A stretch of 64,000 bases of DNA, taken from the NCBI GenBank assembly GCA_964440115.1, contig CAYTPV010000003.1:248001-312000 (forward strand). Direction: 5' to 3'. The first letter of the stretch is position 1; every line of letters starts with the position of its first letter. Positions 34,474-42,309 of this stretch are shown piece by piece. The translations under genes were made by a program, and so were the position numbers. The DNA comes from JAEWWD01 sp964440115. GTDB taxonomy: Bacteria > Bacillota > Clostridia > Christensenellales > CAG-138. The notes under the pieces were generated by a model. That model ran no database searches. It saw nothing but the letters and a program-made list of their open reading frames with translations, and was not told where the DNA came from.

Positions 34474-35288
34474 AAAAGCTGCGGACATTCTTTAAGGGAA
34501 CTTACCTCGGCCTGATGCTCGTATTCCTGTACGCGCCCATACTGGTGCTCATTGCGTATTCCTTCAACGCATCCAAGACGATGGGGCATTGGACGGGCTT
34601 TTCGCTGCGCTGGTATCAGGCGCTCATATCCGACAGCATGATCATGGAAGCGCTGACCGTCACGCTGACCATCGCCGTGCTTTCCGCCGTAATTTCCACG
34701 GCGTTCGGCACATTCGCCGCCATAGGCATGCACAGTATGAAAAAGGCGCCCCGCCGCGTAGTGGAAAACATCAGCCAGCTGCCCGTGGTGAATCCCGATC
34801 TGGTGACGGGTATTTCACTGATGATGCTGTTTGCCTTTTTTACCCTAAAAGACGGCTATGTGCGGCTGCTCATAGCGCACATCACGTTCAATATTCCCTA
34901 TGTGATATTCTCGGTCATGCCCAAACTGCGGCAAAGCTCCAACCAGCTTTACGAAGCGGCGCTGGATTTGGGCTGTACGCCCATTCAGGCGCTTTTTCGC
35001 GTGGTATTGCCGGATATCATGCCCGGCATCGTCTCCGGCTTCATACTCGCGTTTACGCTGTCTCTGGACGATTTCGTAATCAGCTATTTCTCCACGCAGG
35101 GCGTGCAAAATCTTTCGATATACATCTACTCCATCGCGCGTCGCGGCATCAATCCCAAGATCAACGCGCTGTCCACGCTGATGTTTGTCGTGGTGGTGAC
35201 GCTGCTGCTGATTATCAACTTCAAGTCCATCCGCGAGGAACGTGCCACGGCGCTGCAGAACCGAAAGGTCGAAAAGCGCGCGGCATAG
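34470..35288 (+). CDS. potC: Spermidine/putrescine ABC transporter permease PotC
   Basis: A 272-residue permease pairing with PotB. The EAA loop is YEAALDLGCTPIQALFRVVLPDIMPGIVSG, and SLDDFVISYFSTQG is typical of PotC. The start is the GTG at 34470: it overlaps the potB stop (GTGA), has GGAAGGGGG upstream, and gives the usual MKKL-type N-terminus before helix 1. The open frame from 34359 is only a shadow inside potB. Confidence 0.95.
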   Translation: MKKLRTFFKGTYLGLMLVFLYAPILVLIAYSFNASKTMGHWTGFSLRWYQALISDSMIMEALTVTLTIAVLSAVISTAFGTFAAIGMHSMKKAPRRVVENISQLPVVNPDLVTGISLMMLFAFFTLKDGYVRLLIAHITFNIPYVIFSVMPKLRQSSNQLYEAALDLGCTPIQALFRVVLPDIMPGIVSGFILAFTLSLDDFVISYFSTQGVQNLSIYIYSIARRGINPKINALSTLMFVVVVTLLLIINFKSIREERATALQNRKVEKRAA

Positions 35289-35298
35289 AAGAGTACGT

Positions 35299-35430
35299 TG
35301 AGGGCTCTGCCCTCAGACACCCGATCAAGGGGCATACCCCTTGATAATCCCCATCCCTGATAGGATATGATAAAAATGGTTCTTAGGGCCGTTACGGCCC
35401 TAAGCGGGAGTATGAGGGCAGAGCCCTCAT
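35299..35430. repeat. R-II hairpin-array element between potC and potD (reverse orientation)
   Basis: TGAGGGC/GCCCTCA, TCAAGGGG/CCCCTTGA, ATCC/GGAT, CTTAGGGCC/GGCCCTAAG, ATGAGGGC/GCCCTCAT. The order is the mirror of the 13.0 kb copy. Confidence 0.85.
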
Positions 35431-35467
35431 ATCAAAATAATTCTTTGCCACCACAGGAGGAAACGGA

Positions 35468-36511
35468 ATGAGAAAGATCGCTTTGCTGTTGGCTGTACTG
35501 CTTTTCGCGGGCCTGTTTGCGGGCTGCGGCGCGAAACAGGAAGAAACCGTAACGCTCAACGTTCTCAACTGGGGCGATTATATCGATGAAAACGTAATCG
35601 CGCAGTTTGAGAAGGAGCATCCGAATATCAAAATCAAATACTCCACTGCCGCCAGCAACGAAGAGATGCTTATCAAGCTCTCAGCGCCGGATTCGATCTA
35701 CGATATCTGCTTTCCTTCGGATTACACCATAGAGAAAATGGTCGCCAAGGATATGCTGCACGAGCTCAACAAGGATAATATCCCCAACCTCAAAAACATT
35801 GACGAGCGGTTTTTAAACCTCAGCTTCGACCCCGGCAACAAATATTCCGTGCCTTATATGTGGGGTACTGTAGGCATACTGTACAACAAAACCATCGTGA
35901 CAAAGCCCGTCACGAGCTGGAAAATACTTTGGGACCCGGACTATTCCGGCCAGATACTCATGTACGACAGCATACGTGATACCATCGGCGTCACGCTCAA
36001 AATGCTCGGCTATTCCATCAACACGCGCAACGAGGCGGATATACAGTCTGCGCAGGAAGCCCTCATACAGCAAAAGCCGCTTGTGAAGGCGTATCTGGAT
36101 GATCCTATCAAATCCACCATGATCGCGGGCAACGGCGCGCTTGCCGTCGTATACTCCGGCGACGCCGTGTGGTGCATTCAGGAGAACCCGGATCTTGGCT
36201 ATGCCGTACCTGAAGAGGGCAGCAACATGTGGTTTGATAACATCATCATCCCCAAGAGTTCTCAGCACTACGCCGAAGCGGAAGCATTCATCAACTTCCT
36301 CTGCGATGCACAGGTCGCCAAAGCCAACACCGAATACATCGGTTTCTCTACACCCAACGCCGCAGCGCGCGCGCTGCTTGATCCGGAATGGACGGACAAT
36401 GAGACCTACAATCCTCCGCAGGATGTGCTGGACCGCTGCGAGGTGTTCCGCGATCTGGGCGATTTTATTGAAGTCTACAACGCGGCCTGGAACCATATCA
36501 AAGCAGAATAA
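35468..36511 (+). CDS. potD: Spermidine/putrescine-binding lipoprotein PotD
   Basis: A 347-residue extracellular solute-binding lipoprotein. The lipobox LFAGC puts the lipid on C20. Family blocks are LNVLNWGDYIDENVIAQFE at the mature N-terminus, FPSDYTIEKM, YSVPYMWGTVGILYN and the late SQHYAEAEAFINFLCD. AGGAGG lies 8 nt before the ATG. It closes the potABCD operon, with an R-II element between potC and potD and a terminator at 36531-36556. Confidence 0.95.
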   Translation: MRKIALLLAVLLFAGLFAGCGAKQEETVTLNVLNWGDYIDENVIAQFEKEHPNIKIKYSTAASNEEMLIKLSAPDSIYDICFPSDYTIEKMVAKDMLHELNKDNIPNLKNIDERFLNLSFDPGNKYSVPYMWGTVGILYNKTIVTKPVTSWKILWDPDYSGQILMYDSIRDTIGVTLKMLGYSINTRNEADIQSAQEALIQQKPLVKAYLDDPIKSTMIAGNGALAVVYSGDAVWCIQENPDLGYAVPEEGSNMWFDNIIIPKSSQHYAEAEAFINFLCDAQVAKANTEYIGFSTPNAAARALLDPEWTDNETYNPPQDVLDRCEVFRDLGDFIEVYNAAWNHIKAE

Positions 36512-36530
36512 TACGGAGCAAAATTCAGAA

Positions 36531-36556
36531 AACCGGCGGCCATCCGCCGGTTTTTT
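36531..36556 (+). terminator. Terminator of the pot operon
   Basis: AACCGGCGG-ccat-CCGCCGGTT followed by a T-run. Confidence 0.9.
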
Positions 36557-36675
36557 ATCGTAAATTTATGATTTGTTCAATAACAAACCAATGACGCATA
36601 CCCGTTTTCATAGTACAATGAATGCGAATGCTGGAAACAAACTGTTATTTACCTGCTGAAAGTGAGGAAACAGAT

Positions 36676-37539
36676 ATGGAACTGAAGTTTTCAAAATATC
36701 ACGGGCTGGGAAACGATTATCTTGTATACGACCCTCAGCAGAACCAATACGCGCTGACTGAACAGGATGTCATCAAAATCTGCCACCGGAACTATGGGCT
36801 GGGCTCCGACGGTATACTCGTGGGACCGATACATTTCGGCGGCCAGTATTCTGTACGCATTCTCAATCCCGACGGGAGCGAGGCGGAGAAAAGCGGCAAC
36901 GGCACCCGCATATTCGCCCGATACCTCAAAGACGCGGGATACGTAAAGGCTGACGAATGCGATATCCTGACACTGGGCGGAACGGTGCACGCCGCGTATC
37001 TTACTCCTGATGGCAAACTAATACGCATGAGCATGGGAACGCTCTCCTTTTACAGCGATGCCGTGGGCGTTACTGGAGAACGCAGGGAAGTGGTCAGTGA
37101 AACCATGCGCTTTGGCGGCAGGGAATACGCCTGTACCTGCGCGACCATAGGCAACCCGCACTGTGTAATACCCATGGACGAGGTTTCAAAAGAGAAGGTA
37201 TGTGAAATAGGCAAATATTCCGAAACTGCTGCATACTTCCCCAACCGTATCAATACGCAGATTGTAAAAGTGTTGGACAGGAACAACATACAGGTTGAGA
37301 TATTCGAGCGTGGCGCGGGATATACGCTTGCTTCAGGAAGCAGCAGCTGCGCCGCGGCAGGCGCCGCACATAAGCTGGGCCTGGTGGACGGCAATGTAAA
37401 GGTGCACATGCCGGGCGGCATTCTGCAGATTGAGATCGACGGCGACTATTCTGTTCGGATGACGGGAAGCGTCAACAAGGTCGGGGAGATGGTGCTCTCT
37501 GACGAGGTGCTGCAGTCTGCGTATGGCGGCTCAAAATAG
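36676..37539 (+). CDS. Diaminopimelate epimerase-like protein lacking both catalytic cysteines
   Basis: A 287-residue protein with the full DapF fold: KYHGLGNDYLVYD at the start, GLGSDGILVG, RILNPDGSEAEKSGNGTR, the glycine-rich ATIGNPHCVI and ERGAGYTLASGSSSCAA. DapF normally uses two cysteines, CGNGAR (Cys73 in H. influenzae) and ACGTGA (Cys217). Here both places are serine, S73 (KSGNGTR) and S220 (LASGSSS). Normal two-base epimerisation is therefore doubtful, and the protein may be a different isomerase, a dehydratase-like enzyme or a binding protein. The ATG at 36676 has GAGGA upstream. It stands alone between two terminators. dapL lies 20 kb away. Confidence 0.8.
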   Translation: MELKFSKYHGLGNDYLVYDPQQNQYALTEQDVIKICHRNYGLGSDGILVGPIHFGGQYSVRILNPDGSEAEKSGNGTRIFARYLKDAGYVKADECDILTLGGTVHAAYLTPDGKLIRMSMGTLSFYSDAVGVTGERREVVSETMRFGGREYACTCATIGNPHCVIPMDEVSKEKVCEIGKYSETAAYFPNRINTQIVKVLDRNNIQVEIFERGAGYTLASGSSSCAAAGAAHKLGLVDGNVKVHMPGGILQIEIDGDYSVRMTGSVNKVGEMVLSDEVLQSAYGGSK

Positions 37540-37569
37540 GAATACTCACAAGTTGCCGGACATGAGAAT

Positions 37570-37600
37570 AAAGCCCGCAGGCAAACGCCTGCGGGCTTTT
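37570..37600. terminator. Terminator between convergent genes
   Basis: AAAGCCCGCAGG-caaacg-CCTGCGGGCTTT, T-run on the forward side. It serves the DapF-like gene and probably the reverse SH3 gene as well. Confidence 0.85.
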
Positions 37601-37613
37601 CTTAAGGAAACTG

Positions 37614-39254
37614 TTAGGGGCGTACGGACGTGACCAGACTGAGATCTACATACGCCGTGAGCGTCTTGCCAGTATTATGCTCGTCACGATCGTCGCGCCA
37701 GGATACCAGCAGCAGCGAACCTACCTGCCCTTTTACGGTCAGTGCAGTGCCGCGGGAAATCTTGCCGTAGGCCGTGTCTTCGTCGGATACTTTGTACGGC
37801 GTTCTGGCCGTGTTGGCATAGGTCGGTGCACCCGAATACTTGGCGGGATATACGCGCGAGCCGATGGAATAATCGCCATCATCTTCGTCGTCGTAATAGT
37901 AGCCCGAAGAGGTCAAGTCGGCGGTCTTCACATAATAGATGGTGTCATCGACGAGCACCTTCGTCCATGTGGAGTTGCCGGCGAGCGCCCATACGCGTTC
38001 ATCCTCATCAAGATATCCCTTGCGGTACGAAGAAGTCGCGGAGGGTACGGAGTAGCAGTAGGTGTAATCGTCGATGGCGTACATCCACTTGTTGAGCGTG
38101 CTCATGCTGCCGCTGGAGTCAGCGCCGGAGATGACGGTAACGCGGGCCGTCTGCACATAGGCTGTATCACCTTCATACTCTATACGCGTCCAGCCGGAGC
38201 TGAGCTTGCCGGTGCGCGTGGCGGTTTCGCCCGCGTACAGGTAGCCGAGCATTTCGGAAGTGGTGCTGGGCTGTTCATATACGCGTACGGAAGAAGAAGC
38301 GTATACAAGGCCGCTGGACGTGGAACTGCTGCCGGTGCTCTTGAACCACATATCGTCGGCATACACGTACGCGATGTTGGAGCCGAACTGCACCTTATAC
38401 CAGCTGGAACCGCTGGTGCCGAGGTACTTCACGGTATCGCCTTCATCGAGGTACCCGATGGCGCGGTAGGATTTGCCCGGCCCTTGACGTACCGGGGTAT
38501 CATCGTCCATTGCGTACAGCAGCGTATCCGAGGTGGTCGTGCCGCCAGAGGATACGGCCAGATAAGCGCTTGATACATAAGCGACTTTGCCGTTGTAATT
38601 GATGATGGTCCAGTTGCCGGATACGCCCGTTTTGGTCACTTTCGTGCCCTTGGTGAGGTATCCGAGCAGAGAGTAGCTGGTGCCGGGGCCGGTACGCACA
38701 TTTACGTTGGCCGTGGTGACCATTGTGGTGCCGGTGGTCGTGGAGCCGCTGCCCGATGTGGTGAGGTAAGAAGAACTCACATAAGCGGTGCCTTTACTGC
38801 CCCAATTGATGATCGTCCAGCCGCCTGTCACGCCAACCTTGCTCACGGTGTCGCCCTTTTTGAGTTCGCCCACCTTGGAGTAGTTGGTGCCGGGGCCGGA
38901 GCGTACATTGACCAGCGCGGTCACATACATGGCGGTGCTCGAAGACGAGGAGCTGTTATCGATGATGATCAGGTCGTCTCCGGAGTAAGTATCAACATCC
39001 GCGGTTTTGACATATCCGTCTTCGCCGTCAAAATCGATTTTGGTCCATACGCCGGCTGTGCCGAGTTTACGTGCGGCTTCTCCTTCTTCAAGCGTGCCAA
39101 GAGAGCTGTAGCTGGTGCTGGGTCCCTTGCGTACGGTCGTGTCGTCGGTTGCAATCACATACGTGGTTACAGCCAGAGCGGGCACAGCCAACGCAAGTGT
39201 CATCAGCAATACGATTGCTGCCGACAGTATGCGGGTTGTGGTTTTACGGTTCAT
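37614..39254 (-). CDS. Secreted protein with seven SH3b repeats
   Basis: A 546-residue secreted protein. The signal peptide ILSAAIVLLMTLALAVPALA is followed by six clear SH3b repeats, each with the pattern VR-GPGTSYS-LG-L-KG--V--G--G-W--I-Y-G--AYV, plus a degenerate seventh at the C-terminus. SH3b domains bind peptidoglycan cross-bridges; no catalytic domain is present, so this is likely a wall-binding scaffold or adhesin. The ATG at 39254 is chosen because AGGAGG lies 8 nt upstream; the ATG two codons earlier is too close. It is 192 nt downstream of the M23 gene on the same strand. Confidence 0.87.
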   Translation of the reverse strand: MNRKTTTRILSAAIVLLMTLALAVPALAVTTYVIATDDTTVRKGPSTSYSSLGTLEEGEAARKLGTAGVWTKIDFDGEDGYVKTADVDTYSGDDLIIIDNSSSSSSTAMYVTALVNVRSGPGTNYSKVGELKKGDTVSKVGVTGGWTIINWGSKGTAYVSSSYLTTSGSGSTTTGTTMVTTANVNVRTGPGTSYSLLGYLTKGTKVTKTGVSGNWTIINYNGKVAYVSSAYLAVSSGGTTTSDTLLYAMDDDTPVRQGPGKSYRAIGYLDEGDTVKYLGTSGSSWYKVQFGSNIAYVYADDMWFKSTGSSSTSSGLVYASSSVRVYEQPSTTSEMLGYLYAGETATRTGKLSSGWTRIEYEGDTAYVQTARVTVISGADSSGSMSTLNKWMYAIDDYTYCYSVPSATSSYRKGYLDEDERVWALAGNSTWTKVLVDDTIYYVKTADLTSSGYYYDDEDDGDYSIGSRVYPAKYSGAPTYANTARTPYKVSDEDTAYGKISRGTALTVKGQVGSLLLVSWRDDRDEHNTGKTLTAYVDLSLVTSVRP

Positions 39255-39446
39255 GGTCATACCCTCCTTTATCGGTTCATCTATATCATTATCCATCCCG
39301 TGCCGGATAGCTTTTGCGCTACCGTCACGGAGGCGGTTTCCGCCTAGTTTGATTATAATCGACCTTTCCAAAAAAGTAACGGCTGGATTGGAAAGTTCAT
39401 ACAATCTTTATAATGCGGACACAGTATGCCCATGTTCTGCCTATCT

Positions 39447-40178
39447 TCAATCTCCCAACAGCACGTAATCCGTGGGGTTAACGCTTGCGCCATCCTTATA
39501 AAGCGCGAAGTGGAGGTGCGGAGCCATTGCGCATTCGCTGCCGGCAGTATCACCAACAACGCCTACCTTGTCGCCCGCGTTCACCTTCTGCCCTTCTTCC
39601 ATGCCCGGGTTTTCGGCTAGGTTGGCGTAAACGCTGACCAACCCGCCGTCGTGCTTGATCTTGACGGTGATGCCGAGCAGGCTGTCGTTCTCAACGCTCT
39701 GCACCGTGCCGCCCTTTATGGCGTGCACTTCCGTACCCGGCTTGGCGGAGATATCCACGCCGTCGTGCGTGGTCCATTGCTCAAGCGTTTCGGAATACAG
39801 CAGCGCGTCTACAGCGTAGCCCCAGATCATATCGCCCTGCACAGGAGCTGCTGCCTTGCTTTGCGTGCGTTTAGGCGCCTGCGTTGCGGCTGGTGTCTTG
39901 GTGGGCGCGGCCGTGGGAGACGGTGTTAACAGCGGCTTTGCTGTGGGGATGGGCGTTGGCTTAACGGCTTCTGAAAGCCGCTCGCCCTCATTGACGCCCG
40001 CCGCCTGGGACATGGGCGTAGGTTCCGCTTTCGCGGAGCCATCCGGGAGCAGCGCAACAGCCATCGCGATGCCTATGCACAGTATGCAGAGGCCCAGTAC
40101 TACGTAGAAGCCCTGCTTCTTCAAAAATTCCGACGCCGATGCGCGCAGCGCTGCGGCGCGTGAGCCCTTGTGTTCCAT
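39447..40178 (-). CDS. M23-family membrane-anchored peptidase
   Basis: A 243-residue protein. One N-terminal membrane helix (GFYVVLGLCILCIGIAMAVALL) is followed by a Pro/Thr-rich linker (about 55-105) and a LytM/M23 domain (about 130-240). Zinc ligands are in THDGVDI (HxxxD) and HLHF, so it is predicted active as an endopeptidase on peptidoglycan cross-links. The layout resembles SpoIIQ of spore formers, but no sporulation partner is in the window. AGGAGGAT precedes the ATG. Confidence 0.87.
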   Translation of the reverse strand: MEHKGSRAAALRASASEFLKKQGFYVVLGLCILCIGIAMAVALLPDGSAKAEPTPMSQAAGVNEGERLSEAVKPTPIPTAKPLLTPSPTAAPTKTPAATQAPKRTQSKAAAPVQGDMIWGYAVDALLYSETLEQWTTHDGVDISAKPGTEVHAIKGGTVQSVENDSLLGITVKIKHDGGLVSVYANLAENPGMEEGQKVNAGDKVGVVGDTAGSECAMAPHLHFALYKDGASVNPTDYVLLGD

Positions 40179-40261
40179 GGCTATCCTCCTAATAAACGTT
40201 GTTGGAACCGATAAGGTTGCATGTTATAAGTGTTTCCAATGTAAATATGGTTTAACCTATA

Positions 40262-40316
40262 TGCAGCGGGGTTTTGTAGGGACCCATACTGTTAATAGCT
40301 GGGTTTCTCCGCTGCA
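40262..40316 (-). promoter_or_regulatory. Two-tier hairpin upstream of the M23 gene
   Basis: TGCAGCGG and CCGCTGCA form an outer 8-bp stem; ACCCA and TGGGT pair inside it. It lies 84 nt ahead of the M23 start and may be an RNA leader structure. No known riboswitch consensus is recognised. Confidence 0.35.
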
Positions 40317-40469
40317 AATCCCTGCCTGCCGCGCCTTACGGTTTGTCCGCAAATAGCCTGTCCAAACTGCGCGTGTTTTACGCATGTTTTATTCCGCAAT
40401 TTTCCTGCTCGGTTTTCAATGCCGTATAGGACCCTCATAAAAAAAATGTCGAATAGCATTTTGTGACCT

Positions 40470-40640
40470 AAAAAAGGGCGGGAACTTTAGTTCCCGCCTT
40501 TGCTGTCGCCCGGACTAAACACGGCCTGCATAAATAGCGAGCCTCGCCTTCCAGGCTTCGTAAAGGTTTTCACGGTACTAGTAAGCACTGTTCCCACCTC
40601 GGTAACTAGCATAACCTTTTGGGCAGAATATAATCTGGTA
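40470..40640 (-). ncRNA. Small-RNA-like unit 1 (homologue at 42031-42200)
   Basis: Read on the reverse strand from TTACCAG to a terminator GGCGGGAAC-taaa-GTTCCCGCC with T6. Conserved with the 42 kb copy are TTACCAG, ACTAGTACCG, GTGCTTA, AAACC in a hairpin loop, AGTCCGGGCGACAGCAAAGG and the terminal hairpin. Hairpin stems differ by paired changes (CGTGA/TTACG here, ATCGTGA/TCACGAT there). No open frame is shared. I do not recognise the RNA family; 6S RNA or a Clostridiales-type sRNA are possibilities. Confidence 0.65.
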
Positions 40641-40783
40641 ATTTTATCCTTTTCTTGGATGGGAACTTTATTTGTTCTGCTTCCGTCTATTTGATAATAA
40701 TGAATAATAAAATTTTAGATTTACGGCGCGAATGAGCGCAAAGCGTATGATGCAGGATCAGAATTTGGGGATGGAGGAAGACC

Positions 40784-41668
40784 ATGAAGCAGATCGCATT
40801 TTTGCTTATCCTGTTTTTGTTTCTGCCGGGATGCATGGCTCAATCTGAATTGCCGGATGTGCAAATAACGCCCACGCAAATAACAGAACTGCCGCATGTA
40901 ACTTCGTCGGCAATCACCCCCAACCCCGCCAATACTATTCCCGCACCCGCCGCACCCTTCGCAAGAATTGATTTTAAAGAAACCGTATCGGCAGATATGG
41001 ATTTCGACAGCACGGAAGAAAGCATCCGCGTATCACAAAGCGGGGAAGACATTGTGACGGTTGCATACACGGACGGAAATGCGAAAAATGAAGATCGATT
41101 GGAGCCTTTCAACATTGAACAATGCTTTATTGACGATGTCGTAGCAGGTGACGGATATCTGGAGCTTTTCTTTATTGGCGATATGGCGTCCGACGATTAT
41201 GTGACACACATCTATCGATTGAAAGACGGCACAATGGATCAATGCAGCATTGACGGCATAGTCAAAGAAGCGGACGGGACAGGATCTCTTCTTGTTAACG
41301 TGACGGTCAACGTATTCGGCACATATGGAGCAAATTGTACCTACACCCTCAAGGGCGGGTTCAGCTTTGCGGTTTCATCGCCTTACACCATTCTTCCTTA
41401 TGAAGGATTTGATTCTAGCATTACAATGAAGAAGGACGGACTTGCTGCCGAGGTTCTAACGGACGGAGGTCAATATGAACCCATTTTGCTTTCTTCAGGA
41501 ACCAAACTGCAGTTAAAGCAAACCGACTGTGAAAGCTACGGGCTGTTCACGACCGAAGATAATCAAACAATTCGCATTGCAATTACAAAAAAACCGGATG
41601 TGTGGGGCTGGTATATCGCCGGTTTACCCGAAGAAGAGTGGTTTGACAATCTGAATTATGCGGGATAA
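40784..41668 (+). CDS. Hypothetical lipoprotein
   Basis: A 294-residue lipoprotein. The short signal peptide MKQIAFLLILFLFLPGC puts the lipid on C17. A Thr/Pro-rich stretch (about 25-60) is followed by a domain with repeated acidic strands (DMDFDSTEESIRVSQSGED, DGYLELFFIGDMASDDYV) resembling a VCBS- or integrin-like calcium-binding fold, and a C-terminal part ending VWGWYIAGLPEEEWFDNL. Function unknown. GGAGGAAG precedes the ATG. It is flanked by two copies of the small-RNA-like unit on the opposite strand. Confidence 0.82.
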   Translation: MKQIAFLLILFLFLPGCMAQSELPDVQITPTQITELPHVTSSAITPNPANTIPAPAAPFARIDFKETVSADMDFDSTEESIRVSQSGEDIVTVAYTDGNAKNEDRLEPFNIEQCFIDDVVAGDGYLELFFIGDMASDDYVTHIYRLKDGTMDQCSIDGIVKEADGTGSLLVNVTVNVFGTYGANCTYTLKGGFSFAVSSPYTILPYEGFDSSITMKKDGLAAEVLTDGGQYEPILLSSGTKLQLKQTDCESYGLFTTEDNQTIRIAITKKPDVWGWYIAGLPEEEWFDNLNYAG

Positions 41669-41672
41669 GTTT

Positions 41673-41712
41673 TAAGGTATCGCCGCCTTCGGGCGGCGAC
41701 GAATTATTTTTT
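41673..41712 (+). terminator. R-V hairpin acting as terminator of the lipoprotein gene
   Basis: AAGGTATCGCCGCC-ttc-GGGCGGCGACGA with a following TTATTTTTT. Same element as 22528 and 31006. Confidence 0.7.
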
Positions 41713-41715
41713 ACA

Positions 41716-41785
41716 GGGGGACGTCGCGGCCTTGGCCGCTCCGCCCCCTGTCCCCCGTAAAGGGGCTCGGCCCCCAAAACGGCGC
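41716..41785. repeat. R-II-like half element
   Basis: ACAGGGGG/CCCCCTGT with an inner GCGGCC/GGCCGC, then GGGGCtcggCCCC. Lies between the R-V terminator and an R-III element. Confidence 0.5.
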
Positions 41786-41811
41786 AACGCTCCGACTTAA
41801 TCTACTCGAAC

Positions 41812-42025
41812 TGAAGCTTTCAATCGTCATTTGCGGGCGATTGGTTGTGCAACCGTAGGGCGCACATCATTCCTTGCAGAATACCCGAATGTACCATTCG
41901 GGTGCATGCGCGGTGCAAAATGACACCTTAGAGCGTAAGCCGACGCGACAGTTTTCTGCACAGCAGAAACCGAGCGGCGGTTTACGCGGGGAAACTCGAA
42001 AAAGTGGATACTTCCACTTTTTCGA
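41812..42025 (+). repeat. R-III structured element with extended first loop
   Basis: Starts GAAGCTTTCAATC. Stem 1 is GTCATTTGC/GCAAAATGAC, with about 70 nt in its loop including CCCGAATG/CATTCGGG. Then ACACCTT, stem 2 GCGTAAGCC/GGTTTACGC enclosing CGCGACAG and CCGAGC around TTTTCTGC/GCAGAAA, and stem 3 TCGAAAAAGTGG/CCACTTTTTCGA. It shares junction sequences with 43893 and 54227. Confidence 0.75.
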
Positions 42026-42030
42026 CAATG

Positions 42031-42200
42031 AATAAGGCGGAGACCTGTAGTCCCCGCCTTTGCTGTCGCCCGGACTGAACTTGGCCTGAATGAATACAGG
42101 TTCCCTTCACCGGGCATCGTGAGGTTTGTCACGATACTGAATAAGCACGCTTCTTGCCTCGGTACTAGTATGTCCGCCCGATTGCAAAATACGCTGGTAA
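42031..42200 (-). ncRNA. Small-RNA-like unit 2 (homologue at 40470-40640)
   Basis: Read on the reverse strand: TTACCAG, ACTAGTACCGAGG, GTGCTTATT, hairpin ATCGTGA-caaacc-TCACGAT, CCTG/CAGG hairpin, AGTCCGGGCGACAGCAAAGG and terminal hairpin GGCGGGGAC-tacag-GTCTCCGCC. The terminal stem has a G-U pair only in this orientation, supporting reverse-strand transcription. Its T-run is weaker than in unit 1. Confidence 0.6.
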
Positions 42201-42309
42201 ATTTTTGTAAAATTATGTCGCAGCTGATCTTTAATTCATAAAGGAACAAGCCATCGGCAGCATTTGCCGATGGCCTGTTCCAGCTAAAAGCTGAAAGCTT
42301 TCTGCGAGG

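Noticed and set aside
40470..40640. Reading the 40.5 kb unit as RNase P, tmRNA or SRP RNA
   Set aside because: The hallmark sequences of these RNAs (GAGGAAAGTCC, the tag-peptide region, GGAAGGNAGCA) are absent, and two copies would be unexpected.
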